Shown here piece after piece: positions 1 to 8,013 of a DNA stretch of 64,000 nucleotides. A program made the position numbers and the translations under genes. The stretch comes from Acidimicrobiales bacterium (lineage in GTDB: Bacteria; Actinomycetota; Acidimicrobiia; Acidimicrobiales; SZUA-35). The first letter of the stretch is position 1. The number at the start of each line of letters is the position of its first letter. The notes below the pieces were generated by a model, which was given only the letters and a program-made list of their open reading frames with translations, was not told the DNA's origin and searched no databases. The stretch lies in NCBI GenBank assembly GCA_013003535.1, contig JABDIY010000049.1, positions 1 to 64,000 of the forward strand, written 5' to 3'.

Positions 1-62
1 CGCGAGGCGGCGGAGGGACGGAGCAGCAGAGCGGATCTGCCGCGCTGATCGAGCGGAGTCAT
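1..62 (-). CDS. Partial ORF coupled to the iron-sulfur subunit gene; possibly a redox-enzyme chaperone
   Basis: On the minus strand an ATG at 60-62 overlaps the TGA stop of the upstream iron-sulfur/membrane subunit (TGATG overlap), and the frame stays open to the window edge for about 20 codons, beginning MTPLDQRGRSALLL. This tight overlap is typical of translational coupling inside one operon. In DMSO-reductase-like operons the next gene is often a TorD/DmsD-type chaperone, but that identity is inferred from context only. The visible residues are too few to show a family. Confidence 0.4.
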   Translation of the reverse strand, partial: MTPLDQRGRSALLLRPSAAS

Positions 63-1618
63 CAGGAGAGCGGCACGCTTTGTCCGGCACGGACAAAGGC
101 GTCTTCGTAGGCGAACATTCCGATCAGCGCCGAAACTGCGGCGATGGCGGGGATGGCGGGTGAATCGCTTCCGGCGACCAGGGTGAGAATAATCAGCGCG
201 GCGGGCACGACGAGCCCCACCACGATGCCGCCCCACCAGAATTGTTGGGCGTAACGACCTTTGGTCATCACCTCGATGGCCAGCTCGACGTGTCGGCTGC
301 CGTGAGAGGAAAGCTCAACGAAGATGAAGCCGGCCGTGGCGGCCAGCCCTCCAAGAAGCACCCAGCGGATGGCATCTCCCTCGGGAATGTCCATGAACAG
401 GTCCATCAGTGCATAAGCGGCACCACCGGCGGTCACCGCTTGGGACAGCAATACCGGTAGCAGCAGCGGCGTCTGCCACAGGTCGCGGCCCTCGCATTGT
501 GCGAACAGGTAGGCGGTGTAACCAGCGGTGCCGAGAGCAGTGATGATGACCGGAACAACCAGTACACGTAGCAGCCACTGGGATTCGGTGAGTCCGGCAA
601 GCCACCACAGTCCGCAGACCGCGGCGAAAGCCATGAGCACGTAGGCCCCCTTCACCAGCCACGATGACCAGTTGCCCTTGGTGATGAGGTAGTGGAATCG
701 GGTTGGCTGCTTGAGGTCGGCAATGAGCAGCACGCCTGTGATTCCCAGGAACGCACCGGCAATCATGGGCGGCACCACGCCAACCGCCGCTTGAGAATCG
801 GCATTACCCATGATGACCAACAGAGCGGCCACCAGCATGACGCCGGCCGCGATCGCCTTGGTGACCAGGTAGCCGGACACCTTTTCTTTCCACGTCATCG
901 CGTGAGCGGTGGTGTAGGCCGTACGAGCGACAACCCCGTTCTCGTCGGCCGGCTGGTTGCCCAGGCGTACGGGTATGGACGGGTGATTCTTGTTGTTGGC
1001 GGTGTTCTTGAGCGTGTCGGCCCAGATCATGCCGTCGTTGGCGATGGCGCTCCGCGTAGGGTCCAGGGAAGCCTGGTCCGCTCCCCGGTAGTACACCTTG
1101 GGTTTGGTGTTCTGCTCGGGAGCCCGAACCGCCACGTCATCGCGAGCGATGATGCGGCTGATTTCGCTGGTGGGATCGTCGAGGTCACCGATCTTGATGG
1201 CCTCGGTCGGGCAGACCACCTGGCAGCTCGGTTCCAGGCCTACTTCGATCCGGTGGTTGCACATGTTGCATTTGTGGGCGGTGTTGGTCTCGGGATTTAT
1301 GTACAGAGCGTCGTAAGGGCATGCGTTCATGCATGACTTGCAGCCGATGCAGTTGTCGTCCTGGAAGTCGACCACGCCGTTGTCAGCCCGGAACAACGCC
1401 GACGTAGGACAGATCGTCATGCACGGGGCGTCGTCACACTGATTACAGCGCATCACCGAGAACTTTCGTGCGACATCGGGAAACGTGCCGGTCTCGATGT
1501 ATTTGACCCAAGTGCGGTTCACCCCCAACGGCACATCATGTTCACTCTTACAGGCGATCGTGCAGGCGTGGCAGCCAATGCAATTATCGCTATCCAGCAG
1601 GAACCCGAGACGGGTCAT
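62..1618 (-). CDS. Four-cluster ferredoxin fused to NrfD/DmsC-like membrane anchor, electron-transfer subunit of a DMSO-reductase-family enzyme
   Basis: This 518-residue protein carries electrons between the quinone pool and a molybdopterin (DMSO-reductase family) catalytic subunit. The N-terminal ~175 residues have four cysteine sets typical of DmsB/NrfC ferredoxins: CIGCHACTIAC near residue 14, CNQCDDAPCMTIC near 58, CIGCKSCMNAC near 91 and CNMCN...CQVVC near 117. From about residue 245 onward there are roughly eight hydrophobic helices resembling DmsC-type anchors. DmsB and DmsC are normally separate proteins, so this is a B-C fusion. No catalytic subunit is visible; it may lie beyond the left edge. 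A coupled ORF follows at 62. Confidence 0.85.
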   Translation of the reverse strand: MTRLGFLLDSDNCIGCHACTIACKSEHDVPLGVNRTWVKYIETGTFPDVARKFSVMRCNQCDDAPCMTICPTSALFRADNGVVDFQDDNCIGCKSCMNACPYDALYINPETNTAHKCNMCNHRIEVGLEPSCQVVCPTEAIKIGDLDDPTSEISRIIARDDVAVRAPEQNTKPKVYYRGADQASLDPTRSAIANDGMIWADTLKNTANNKNHPSIPVRLGNQPADENGVVARTAYTTAHAMTWKEKVSGYLVTKAIAAGVMLVAALLVIMGNADSQAAVGVVPPMIAGAFLGITGVLLIADLKQPTRFHYLITKGNWSSWLVKGAYVLMAFAAVCGLWWLAGLTESQWLLRVLVVPVIITALGTAGYTAYLFAQCEGRDLWQTPLLLPVLLSQAVTAGGAAYALMDLFMDIPEGDAIRWVLLGGLAATAGFIFVELSSHGSRHVELAIEVMTKGRYAQQFWWGGIVVGLVVPAALIILTLVAGSDSPAIPAIAAVSALIGMFAYEDAFVRAGQSVPLS

Positions 1619-1694
1619 GCGACCTCCAGAGAAATTGTGTACGACAGACCGTAGCTGCTCACGTTAGGGAGACTTATTTGAACGAAAGAATTGA

Positions 1695-3074
1695 TCAGGC
1701 TGGCTGATGGGCACTGACCCAGGCGCCGTACCCGCCAAGCAAGTCGGACACGTCGCCGAATCCCGCATCGATCATGCGGCTGGCCGCAATCGATGACCGG
1801 TATCCCCCTGCGCAATACACCGCGGTTGGTTTGGCCGGGTCCAGCTCGCCCAGACGCTCGTTGAGTTGAGTGAGTGGAATCAGGTGGGCACCATCGATGA
1901 TTCCGTTGGCGGTCTCGCCGGGCTGGCGAATGTCCACCAGCTGGAGTTCGGGCACTGTGGCCAAAGCGTTGACCAGACCGTCTACATCGAGTCGCGAGCT
2001 CCGGTGGGCATGCTGAGGATGCTCTTCGAGCACCGCTTCGATGTGGGGTAAGTGGCCGATCACGTTATCGAACCCGATCCGAGCCAGCCGGTTTTTCGCT
2101 TCGAGTTCTTGACCTTCGTCGGCCACGATCACCATGGCTGTGCCGGGCGTGATCACTCCGCCGGTGTATTCCGAGAAACGACCCGCCATTCCCACGTTGA
2201 CCGAGTTCTTCAGATGGCCGGGAGCGAACGCATCCGGAGCCCGGGTGTCGAGCACAACAGCACCGTTCGCTTGGGCCGCCAACACTTCCTCGATCGTCAT
2301 CACGACCGGTGGGGTGGCTTCATCGAGCAGCTCCCGCAACTCCCGATTCAGTCCAGCGTCATAGGAGAAATACGCCGGGGGTGCAGTCTGTCCCTCAGTG
2401 ACGACCCCGATGAACTCCTCCTTGGTCATGGGCGCCACGGCATAGTTGCTCTTGCGCTGCGCCCCGATGGTGGACCAGGTATCGGTGGAGAGGTTCTTGC
2501 CGCACGCGGAGCCGGCACCGTGGGCCGGGTAGACCCTGGTCTCATCGGGCAGGGTCATGAGCTGGTTGTGAAGCGAGTCATACAACTGACCCGCCAAGTG
2601 CTCTTTGGTAACGCCCTTGGAGCTCAAGAGATCCGGACGCCCAACGTCGCCGATAAACAAAGCGTCGCCGGTGAGCACACCGAAAGGAATGGTGTCATCG
2701 GCATGTTCGTACACAACAACACTGATGGATTCCGGAGTGTGGCCCGGAGTGTGGCGAATCTCGAGCACGATCTCGCCGAGTTCGATCCGTTCACCGTCGG
2801 CGAGTTTGCGCGATTCGAACTCCGTCTCACCCTTGTCACCGAAGGCGATGGCGGCGCCGGTTTGGTTGGCCAGTTCGAGGTGGCCGGAGAGAAAGTCAGC
2901 ATGGAAATGTGTTTCGATGACCAGCTCGATTGTCATGTTGTGCTCTGTCGCAGTTTCGAGGTATGGAGCCACATCCCGACGGGGGTCCACTACCACCGCT
3001 CTCCCCGATGATTCGTCACCGATGAAGTACGAGGCCTGAGAAAGGCAGTCGAGGTAGTGCTGTTCGAAGATCAT
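1695..3074 (-). CDS. MBL-fold hydrolase with two rhodanese domains (persulfide dioxygenase-like)
   Basis: 459 residues from the ATG at 3072-3074, which is preceded by an AAAGGACG ribosome-binding site; a longer frame up to 3128 lacks homology at its start. Residues 1-250 are a metallo-beta-lactamase fold of the ETHE1/persulfide dioxygenase type with THFHADF near residue 55 and later metal histidines (HTPGHT, YPAHGAG). Two rhodanese domains follow. The first has no catalytic cysteine in its loop (VADEGQE), while the second keeps a cysteine loop (CAGGYRS). Likely role: sulfur transfer or persulfide oxidation. It is transcribed just upstream of, and on the same strand as, the iron-sulfur subunit gene, suggesting a sulfur-redox role for that operon. 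Confidence 0.82.
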   Translation of the reverse strand: MIFEQHYLDCLSQASYFIGDESSGRAVVVDPRRDVAPYLETATEHNMTIELVIETHFHADFLSGHLELANQTGAAIAFGDKGETEFESRKLADGERIELGEIVLEIRHTPGHTPESISVVVYEHADDTIPFGVLTGDALFIGDVGRPDLLSSKGVTKEHLAGQLYDSLHNQLMTLPDETRVYPAHGAGSACGKNLSTDTWSTIGAQRKSNYAVAPMTKEEFIGVVTEGQTAPPAYFSYDAGLNRELRELLDEATPPVVMTIEEVLAAQANGAVVLDTRAPDAFAPGHLKNSVNVGMAGRFSEYTGGVITPGTAMVIVADEGQELEAKNRLARIGFDNVIGHLPHIEAVLEEHPQHAHRSSRLDVDGLVNALATVPELQLVDIRQPGETANGIIDGAHLIPLTQLNERLGELDPAKPTAVYCAGGYRSSIAASRMIDAGFGDVSDLLGGYGAWVSAHQPA

Positions 3075-3151
3075 GGAGCGTCCTTTGAGCGGTTTTTGGG
3101 CGGGCTGACCGGGTGCGACAACCGGCACAGGTAAATGTACGGTCTTTTGAT

Positions 3152-4039
3152 CTACCGGTCAAGTTCACCGATCAGAGCGCCGGCGTTCGCCCGCTTGGAA
3201 ACCGCCACGTATACCCGTCGAGCAATGATCGGCAATCCAAGCATCACGGCCAGCACCAACAGCGATTCCAGGACGCGATTGCTGATCAACCGAACCCACA
3301 GCTGAGTTGCTGCGGACTGGGACTTCACATCGTCGGAAACTGCCCTGATCACCAGCCACGCCACCACCAACTCCACCAGAGCGAAGGGGGTAGCGATGGA
3401 ACAGAGCCGCATCAAGGACCGGAAAAGCGACCGAGTTTCCACAACGCTCAGCGCCAACGCGGCGAGGCCGACCACTGCCGCCCAGCGGCCAAACGTGCCA
3501 ACGTTGCCACGAACCTCTACCACGGCTTCACTGTCATCGGCCTCGTCAGGGGTGATGATGAATGACTCGTCCGGTAGAAGATCGAGCAGCCGTACCACGT
3601 CGCTCTCCAATTCTGGCTTCACCACCTCCACCAGGCCGAGGACATTCAGCGTGGCTGAACCGTCTCCATCGAACAGCGAACGATTCATGTCGGCCACGAC
3701 CAAGTCGTACTCGGTTCGGAACTCTGGTGAATCATCAGCGTCAGCGATCGCGGCCGTGATCGTTCCCGACGCATCTTGATCGGCGGCGGCGAACAACGCC
3801 TCAATCTCGGGGTTCTGCTCAAGCCATGCCTCGACAGCCGGTTTCAAGAGTTCGGCCCGAACCGCCGGTTGGTCAAAGGCTTCGTCGGCCGCTAGTTCCA
3901 CGAAGTTCGGACTGACTACCCGCTCGTGAAACACATAGGTATTCGCTGCGACCATGAGGCATGCGGCGGCCAGAATCGAACCAAGAGCCCCAGCGAAATA
4001 TCTCACTCCCCCATCATCGGCGGGAAGTGCGCTCTCCAT
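3152..4039 (-). CDS. Membrane protein of unknown function
   Basis: 295 residues starting from the ATG at 4037-4039, which has GGGGGA five bases upstream; an ATG six bases earlier (4045) is also possible. The protein has one hydrophobic segment near the N terminus, a ~130-residue extracytoplasmic-looking acidic stretch, and then three or more hydrophobic segments from about residue 170 to 280. I recognise no named family. The topology (TM, soluble domain, TM cluster) resembles actinobacterial membrane proteins of unknown role. It is divergent from the phosphopantetheinyl transferase gene and shares a short promoter region with it. Confidence 0.6.
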   Translation of the reverse strand: MESALPADDGGVRYFAGALGSILAAACLMVAANTYVFHERVVSPNFVELAADEAFDQPAVRAELLKPAVEAWLEQNPEIEALFAAADQDASGTITAAIADADDSPEFRTEYDLVVADMNRSLFDGDGSATLNVLGLVEVVKPELESDVVRLLDLLPDESFIITPDEADDSEAVVEVRGNVGTFGRWAAVVGLAALALSVVETRSLFRSLMRLCSIATPFALVELVVAWLVIRAVSDDVKSQSAATQLWVRLISNRVLESLLVLAVMLGLPIIARRVYVAVSKRANAGALIGELDR

Positions 4040-4077
4040 GACCATCCCCCGTGCCAAGGTGCAGACCAACTGCGTCT

Positions 4078-4770
4078 ATGGTCACTGGTGTGTTCCGCTC
4101 TGACGCCATCGAGTCCCTGTTCCCCGAGGTCGAGACCGCAGCCTTCGAGAGTCCGGAGATGCTCCCCGATGCACCCCTTTTTCCGGAAGAACAGGCGTTC
4201 ATCGGCAACGCCGTAGTAGGTCGTCGGGCGGAGTTCGCCACCGGGCGGGCCTGCGCCCGTGCGGCAATCGAGGCCCTCGGTCTCACCGCCGGATCCATAC
4301 CGGTCGGGAATGGTCGTATGCCAGACTGGCCGGAGGGGATCACTGCCGCCATCACCCACACCCGTAGAGAAGGACGAGAGTATGTGGCGGCTGTGGCGGC
4401 GAAAACCGACGGATCGTTTGGCATCGGACTCGATGCCGAAGTAATCCAGACGCTCAAGGACGGCGTCCGCACCATGATCGTGACCGAAGCGGAACAGAGC
4501 GAGATCGATGCGCTGGATCCCGGGCTTCACAACGAGGCGGTAATCCGGGTCTTCAGTGCCAAAGAAGCGTTCTACAAAGCCCAATACGCTTTGACCTCAT
4601 CGTGGGTGGGGTTTGGCGACATGGCGCTCACCGGGCTGTCCGGTGCCGCCACCACGCTCGTTCCAACCGGTTCACTCGCCGTACTGAAACAACTCTCCCT
4701 GCCGGTCGATTACCACCAAATCCTCAGCAACGGGCTGGTGGTTTCTGGCGTGACCGTTCGACGGTCCTAG
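4078..4770 (+). CDS. 4'-phosphopantetheinyl transferase, EntD/Sfp type
   Basis: 230 residues from ATG 4078. The enzyme transfers the phosphopantetheine arm of CoA to the conserved serine of carrier proteins. Visible family signatures: RRAEFATGRACARAA near residue 48 (EntD-like N-terminal motif), GIGLDAE near residue 120 (Mg-binding region), and FSAKEAFYKAQY near residue 160 (FSxKExxxK motif). It lies 3.2 kb from the NRPS and is the natural activator of its two PCP domains and of the stand-alone PCP at 20248. It can also start at an in-frame ATG 27 bases upstream, but that would overlap the divergent gene's promoter. Confidence 0.88.
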   Translation: MVTGVFRSDAIESLFPEVETAAFESPEMLPDAPLFPEEQAFIGNAVVGRRAEFATGRACARAAIEALGLTAGSIPVGNGRMPDWPEGITAAITHTRREGREYVAAVAAKTDGSFGIGLDAEVIQTLKDGVRTMIVTEAEQSEIDALDPGLHNEAVIRVFSAKEAFYKAQYALTSSWVGFGDMALTGLSGAATTLVPTGSLAVLKQLSLPVDYHQILSNGLVVSGVTVRRS

Positions 4771-4795
4771 CCATCGCCCACTTGACCTCGCCGGT

Positions 4796-5974
4796 TCAAA
4801 GAGATGCCAGCTTTCTCTTGATCCAGACCAATAGACCGCCCAAGAGGAATAGCTCACTGGCATAGGTGGCAATGATGGCCCCGTTGATCCCGTAGTTACC
4901 AATGAGCGCAAAGTTCAGAACAACGTTGAGAAGTCCGGCGCCGATGATGAACTTGTTGCGGGTTGGTTGGTAGCCAGCACCGGTAAGCGCTTCTGCGGCC
5001 AAGAGTCCCGGCATGTGGATGAGTGGGACCAGGCTCATCCAGCGAATAACGCTGATGGTGTCTACATAGTCCCCGGAGAGAACGTTGTCGATCAGCGGCG
5101 CCACGAGGAACAGACCACCACCGGCCACAGCCGCGTATGCAGCAACGGGAAGGAGCAACCGCTTGCTGTAGCCCCAGGTTCCCCGCAGCCCACTTTCGCC
5201 ACCTTTGGCGAAGTAACGCGGGTAAGTGGCGGCAAGAACTGCATACATGGGTGCTGCTGATAAACCGAGGACTCGGTTGCCAGCGGAGTAGATGCCGGCG
5301 GAATACTCACCCGTCACATCAAATCGAAGCAGCATTTGCTTGTCGATATCACCGAGGAGTGCTCCGCTGGCTTGTGTCAGCGAGAAGGGGAACCCGTCTT
5401 TGCAGATTTGCACGCTCTCCAAGCGGGAGAATTTCGGCGGACCTACAACTCTTGCGAGAACAGCAGAGCTGGAGACACCGGCCAGGAGCGATGCCACCAA
5501 CAGTGCGATGCTGATGTGGACGAGTGAAGGGGCCTCCATGAAAAAGACCACGTAGCCAACGCCCCCCATGCGCATTGCCGCCCAAGTGGCGGTGAGCACC
5601 GATGCGGCGGGGAAACGATCGAGTCCTTGGAGCGCAAATGCGGCCGGCACGCTGATCGAGGATCCAAGGAACTCGGCCAGACCCAGCAGAAAGATGGTGC
5701 GTCCATCCAGCCCCGGTACAGAAATATCAGCGGCAACGGCCAACACGGCGGCAACGACGAACGAAAAAACGATTCCCGGCAGAAGTGCGGCCCCCCAGGA
5801 AGAAGCGGCCGTGGAAGCGTCTTGGCTGATTCGTTTGGCAACGATGTGCGACGTCCCCAATGTCACAAACGGGCCGATGATCATGAACAACGCAATCGCG
5901 GCCGCGTAGAGCCCGTAGACCTCGGGAATGAATTCGACGGCCAGGAGGTAGAAGATCCCGACGCCCGCAACCAT
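4796..5974 (-). CDS. Wzx/MVF-like flippase (polysaccharide or lipid-linked substrate exporter)
   Basis: 392 residues from the only in-frame ATG, with about eleven to twelve hydrophobic helices and the general look of the oligosaccharide flippase superfamily (MOP). The reading frame continues upstream without an ATG, GTG or TTG through TFWSLLANGSR, which looks like a flippase N terminus, up to a stop at 6095-6097. The true start may therefore be a CTG at 6017 or 6086, or the 5' end may be damaged. It converges on the PPTase gene (26 bases apart). A role in exporting the NRPS product or a cell-envelope glycan is possible but unproven. Confidence 0.7.
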   Translation of the reverse strand: MVAGVGIFYLLAVEFIPEVYGLYAAAIALFMIIGPFVTLGTSHIVAKRISQDASTAASSWGAALLPGIVFSFVVAAVLAVAADISVPGLDGRTIFLLGLAEFLGSSISVPAAFALQGLDRFPAASVLTATWAAMRMGGVGYVVFFMEAPSLVHISIALLVASLLAGVSSSAVLARVVGPPKFSRLESVQICKDGFPFSLTQASGALLGDIDKQMLLRFDVTGEYSAGIYSAGNRVLGLSAAPMYAVLAATYPRYFAKGGESGLRGTWGYSKRLLLPVAAYAAVAGGGLFLVAPLIDNVLSGDYVDTISVIRWMSLVPLIHMPGLLAAEALTGAGYQPTRNKFIIGAGLLNVVLNFALIGNYGINGAIIATYASELFLLGGLLVWIKRKLASL

Positions 5975-6219
5975 GCGTGACCCGTTCGCGAGAAGGCTCC
6001 AGAACGTGTCGTGTTTCAGAGACCGGCGTCCGGGCGAGGCCGCTTCGTCGACATCAGCCTCGATTTCTCTTTCTGGTGAGAGTGTCAGTTTCTTCTACCT
6101 GATCTTGAGTACCACACGATGGTGACCGGCATTACCCGCACCGAAGCCGGAGAATGCCCACACTAGATTGTCGGCATCCCCCGCATTCGTCATGAGTTGA
6201 TCTTGGCATTCTGGGCATA

Positions 6220-7602
6220 TCAAACAGAAACAGGCTCCCGCTGATCGGTGAGCTCATCACGTTTCGATGATGCGTCGCTCGCCTCCACCAGGCGACCTCG
6301 TGACCGTTCGAGGTAGTGATAGCCAGCCGCCAGAACGGTCAGAACTGCCATCGCAACAACCGAACGCGGGTACCGCACGAACTTCTCGACCAATGTGTTG
6401 GTGCCGAGGTCAACTTCGAAAAGGCGCTCCACCATCCACGCCGAAGCCACCAGAGCCAGCGCAACCGATCCCACCTTGAGAATCACCGGGTACGCCCGGG
6501 TGGTTCGTAGGAGATACAGGAACGTGAACGACACGAAGATCACGACCAGCTGGCCTATCTCGATTCCCACGTTCCGTCCAAGGAGCGAGACCAGTTGAGT
6601 GCTCTTGCTAACCTGCAGCGCCGACACCAGTGAAGCGAAGCCCATCCCATGAAATAGCCCAAATCCGAAGGCGATCAGCCACTCCTTGTTCGGGAACACC
6701 GGTCGCAAGTTGTGAAGTGCGGCAGCTGCGATCGACAAGGCAATGATGGTCTCGGTCACCTTGGCAGATGGCAACGGGAGGATTTCAAGCCCGGCCAGCG
6801 TAAAGGTGATCGAGTGGGCGATCGTAAACATCGTGGCAATCTTCGTTACCCGCCACAGCGACTTACCGAACCCTTGGGCCGGCTTCCATGCCCCAGTGCT
6901 GAACACGAGCACGCTGGGGAGAAGGAGCACGAGAACGAAAAGGATGTGATCCGGGCCGGTACGAATGTGGTCAAGCCCTAACGAAATACTCTCGGTGAAG
7001 TTCTTCAAACGGTTAGGGCTACCGAGATCTATGACCTGACTTGGCGTATCGGCAGTGAAGTAGAAGACTGCGTCCTGGTTCTGACCCTCCCCATTGTCGA
7101 AGATACCCGCCTGCCAGTTGTTCTCAATCAATACCAGTGCGGTCTTGTCCTCGATCTCGGCGAAGAACGGATCGAACTTCACTTCGAGGGACTGAGGAAC
7201 GGTCGGCGTTGTGATGTCTACCTCGAAGGGGATCTGAACGTACCGAATCTCTTTGTCCGGATCTTCCTCGAGGAGGGTGCCAAGATCGCCGAAGCTGATC
7301 GTGAACTCCACGTTGTCACCGGCAATCGACAGGTGTTCCTGAGAGAACTCGTGGAGATCGTCTTGGCGAGACACCAACTCGGCCACCATCTCCTCTTCCG
7401 TTCCCTCAAGCTGGAAGCCCAGGGCCTCTCGCAGGTCGCCGAAGGGGTAGTCGACCTGCCCGACGAGCGACGATTCCGATACGTCGAGGAAGACAAAACT
7501 GTCTTCAGCGTTGTGAGCTCCTACCAGGCTGGCAAACACTGTGGCCAACGCCGCCATGACCAGCAATGTCGCTGCAAAAAACCGACTGAACACTTTCAAC
7601 AT
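6220..7602 (-). CDS. HupE/UreJ-type membrane protein with an N-terminal exported domain
   Basis: 460 residues; start chosen at ATG 7600-7602 because AAGGAG (7609-7614) sits seven bases upstream and a signal peptide follows directly (LLVMAALATVFASLVGAHN). Residues ~30-240 form a soluble extracytoplasmic region. The C-terminal half has six or more membrane helices with the motif GLDHIRTGPDHILFVL and later GLFHGMGFAS, both characteristic of HupE/UreJ_2 family proteins, whose histidine- and acid-rich helices are thought to bind metal (nickel or cobalt). Function is not established. Its neighbours are the flippase and NRPS; a link to the distant hyp genes through nickel is speculative. Confidence 0.72.
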   Translation of the reverse strand: MLKVFSRFFAATLLVMAALATVFASLVGAHNAEDSFVFLDVSESSLVGQVDYPFGDLREALGFQLEGTEEEMVAELVSRQDDLHEFSQEHLSIAGDNVEFTISFGDLGTLLEEDPDKEIRYVQIPFEVDITTPTVPQSLEVKFDPFFAEIEDKTALVLIENNWQAGIFDNGEGQNQDAVFYFTADTPSQVIDLGSPNRLKNFTESISLGLDHIRTGPDHILFVLVLLLPSVLVFSTGAWKPAQGFGKSLWRVTKIATMFTIAHSITFTLAGLEILPLPSAKVTETIIALSIAAAALHNLRPVFPNKEWLIAFGFGLFHGMGFASLVSALQVSKSTQLVSLLGRNVGIEIGQLVVIFVSFTFLYLLRTTRAYPVILKVGSVALALVASAWMVERLFEVDLGTNTLVEKFVRYPRSVVAMAVLTVLAAGYHYLERSRGRLVEASDASSKRDELTDQREPVSV

Positions 7603-8013
7603 CAAAGCTCCTTCGAAAGCAAAACCCGCAAGACGCATCCGCGCCGAGGCCCAGCGCACAGACCTACGGCCCCAACCGTGCCGCAGATGCATTCAGAACA
7701 CCATAGTTCTGCGCAGTACTACCTACGAAAAGGTTCGATTGGCCTAGTGAAGGATCCAAGCCACGAGGGCCTCGCAAAAATCGTGCCCACTGCATCCTTG
7801 TGACCCTCATCATCGTAGTAGTCCGCGTGCAAGCGGTTACAGGGAAAACGCCTCTTTGGATACTTCGTCCGACCCGGCACACTTGATGACGGTGGTAGGG
7901 AGGCGGAATTCCCTCGCCGATGAGAGGTGCGTAGTTGTGGGTAACAAGAAACAGCGATCGAGCTTTGGGTCGTTCAAATTAGGAATAGCTGACTCGAGTG
8001 AGGGCGTTCGGCA
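7603..8013. other. Intergenic region between hupE-like gene and NRPS
   Basis: About 410 bases separating two divergent genes. I see no convincing coding frame, RNA gene or repeat. There is one small inverted repeat (AGGGA/TCCCT, about 7896-7915). It must contain the promoters for both the HupE-like gene and the NRPS. I could not identify a sigma-70 or an unambiguous ECF-type (GGAAC-CGTC) promoter by eye, although GGAAT followed 19-20 bases later by CGTA is present near 7904-7935. Confidence 0.5.

Noticed and set aside
7890-7940. Possible ECF promoter (GGAAT...CGTA) upstream of the NRPS
   Set aside because: Spacing of about 19-20 bases and imperfect hexamers; too weak to call by eye.
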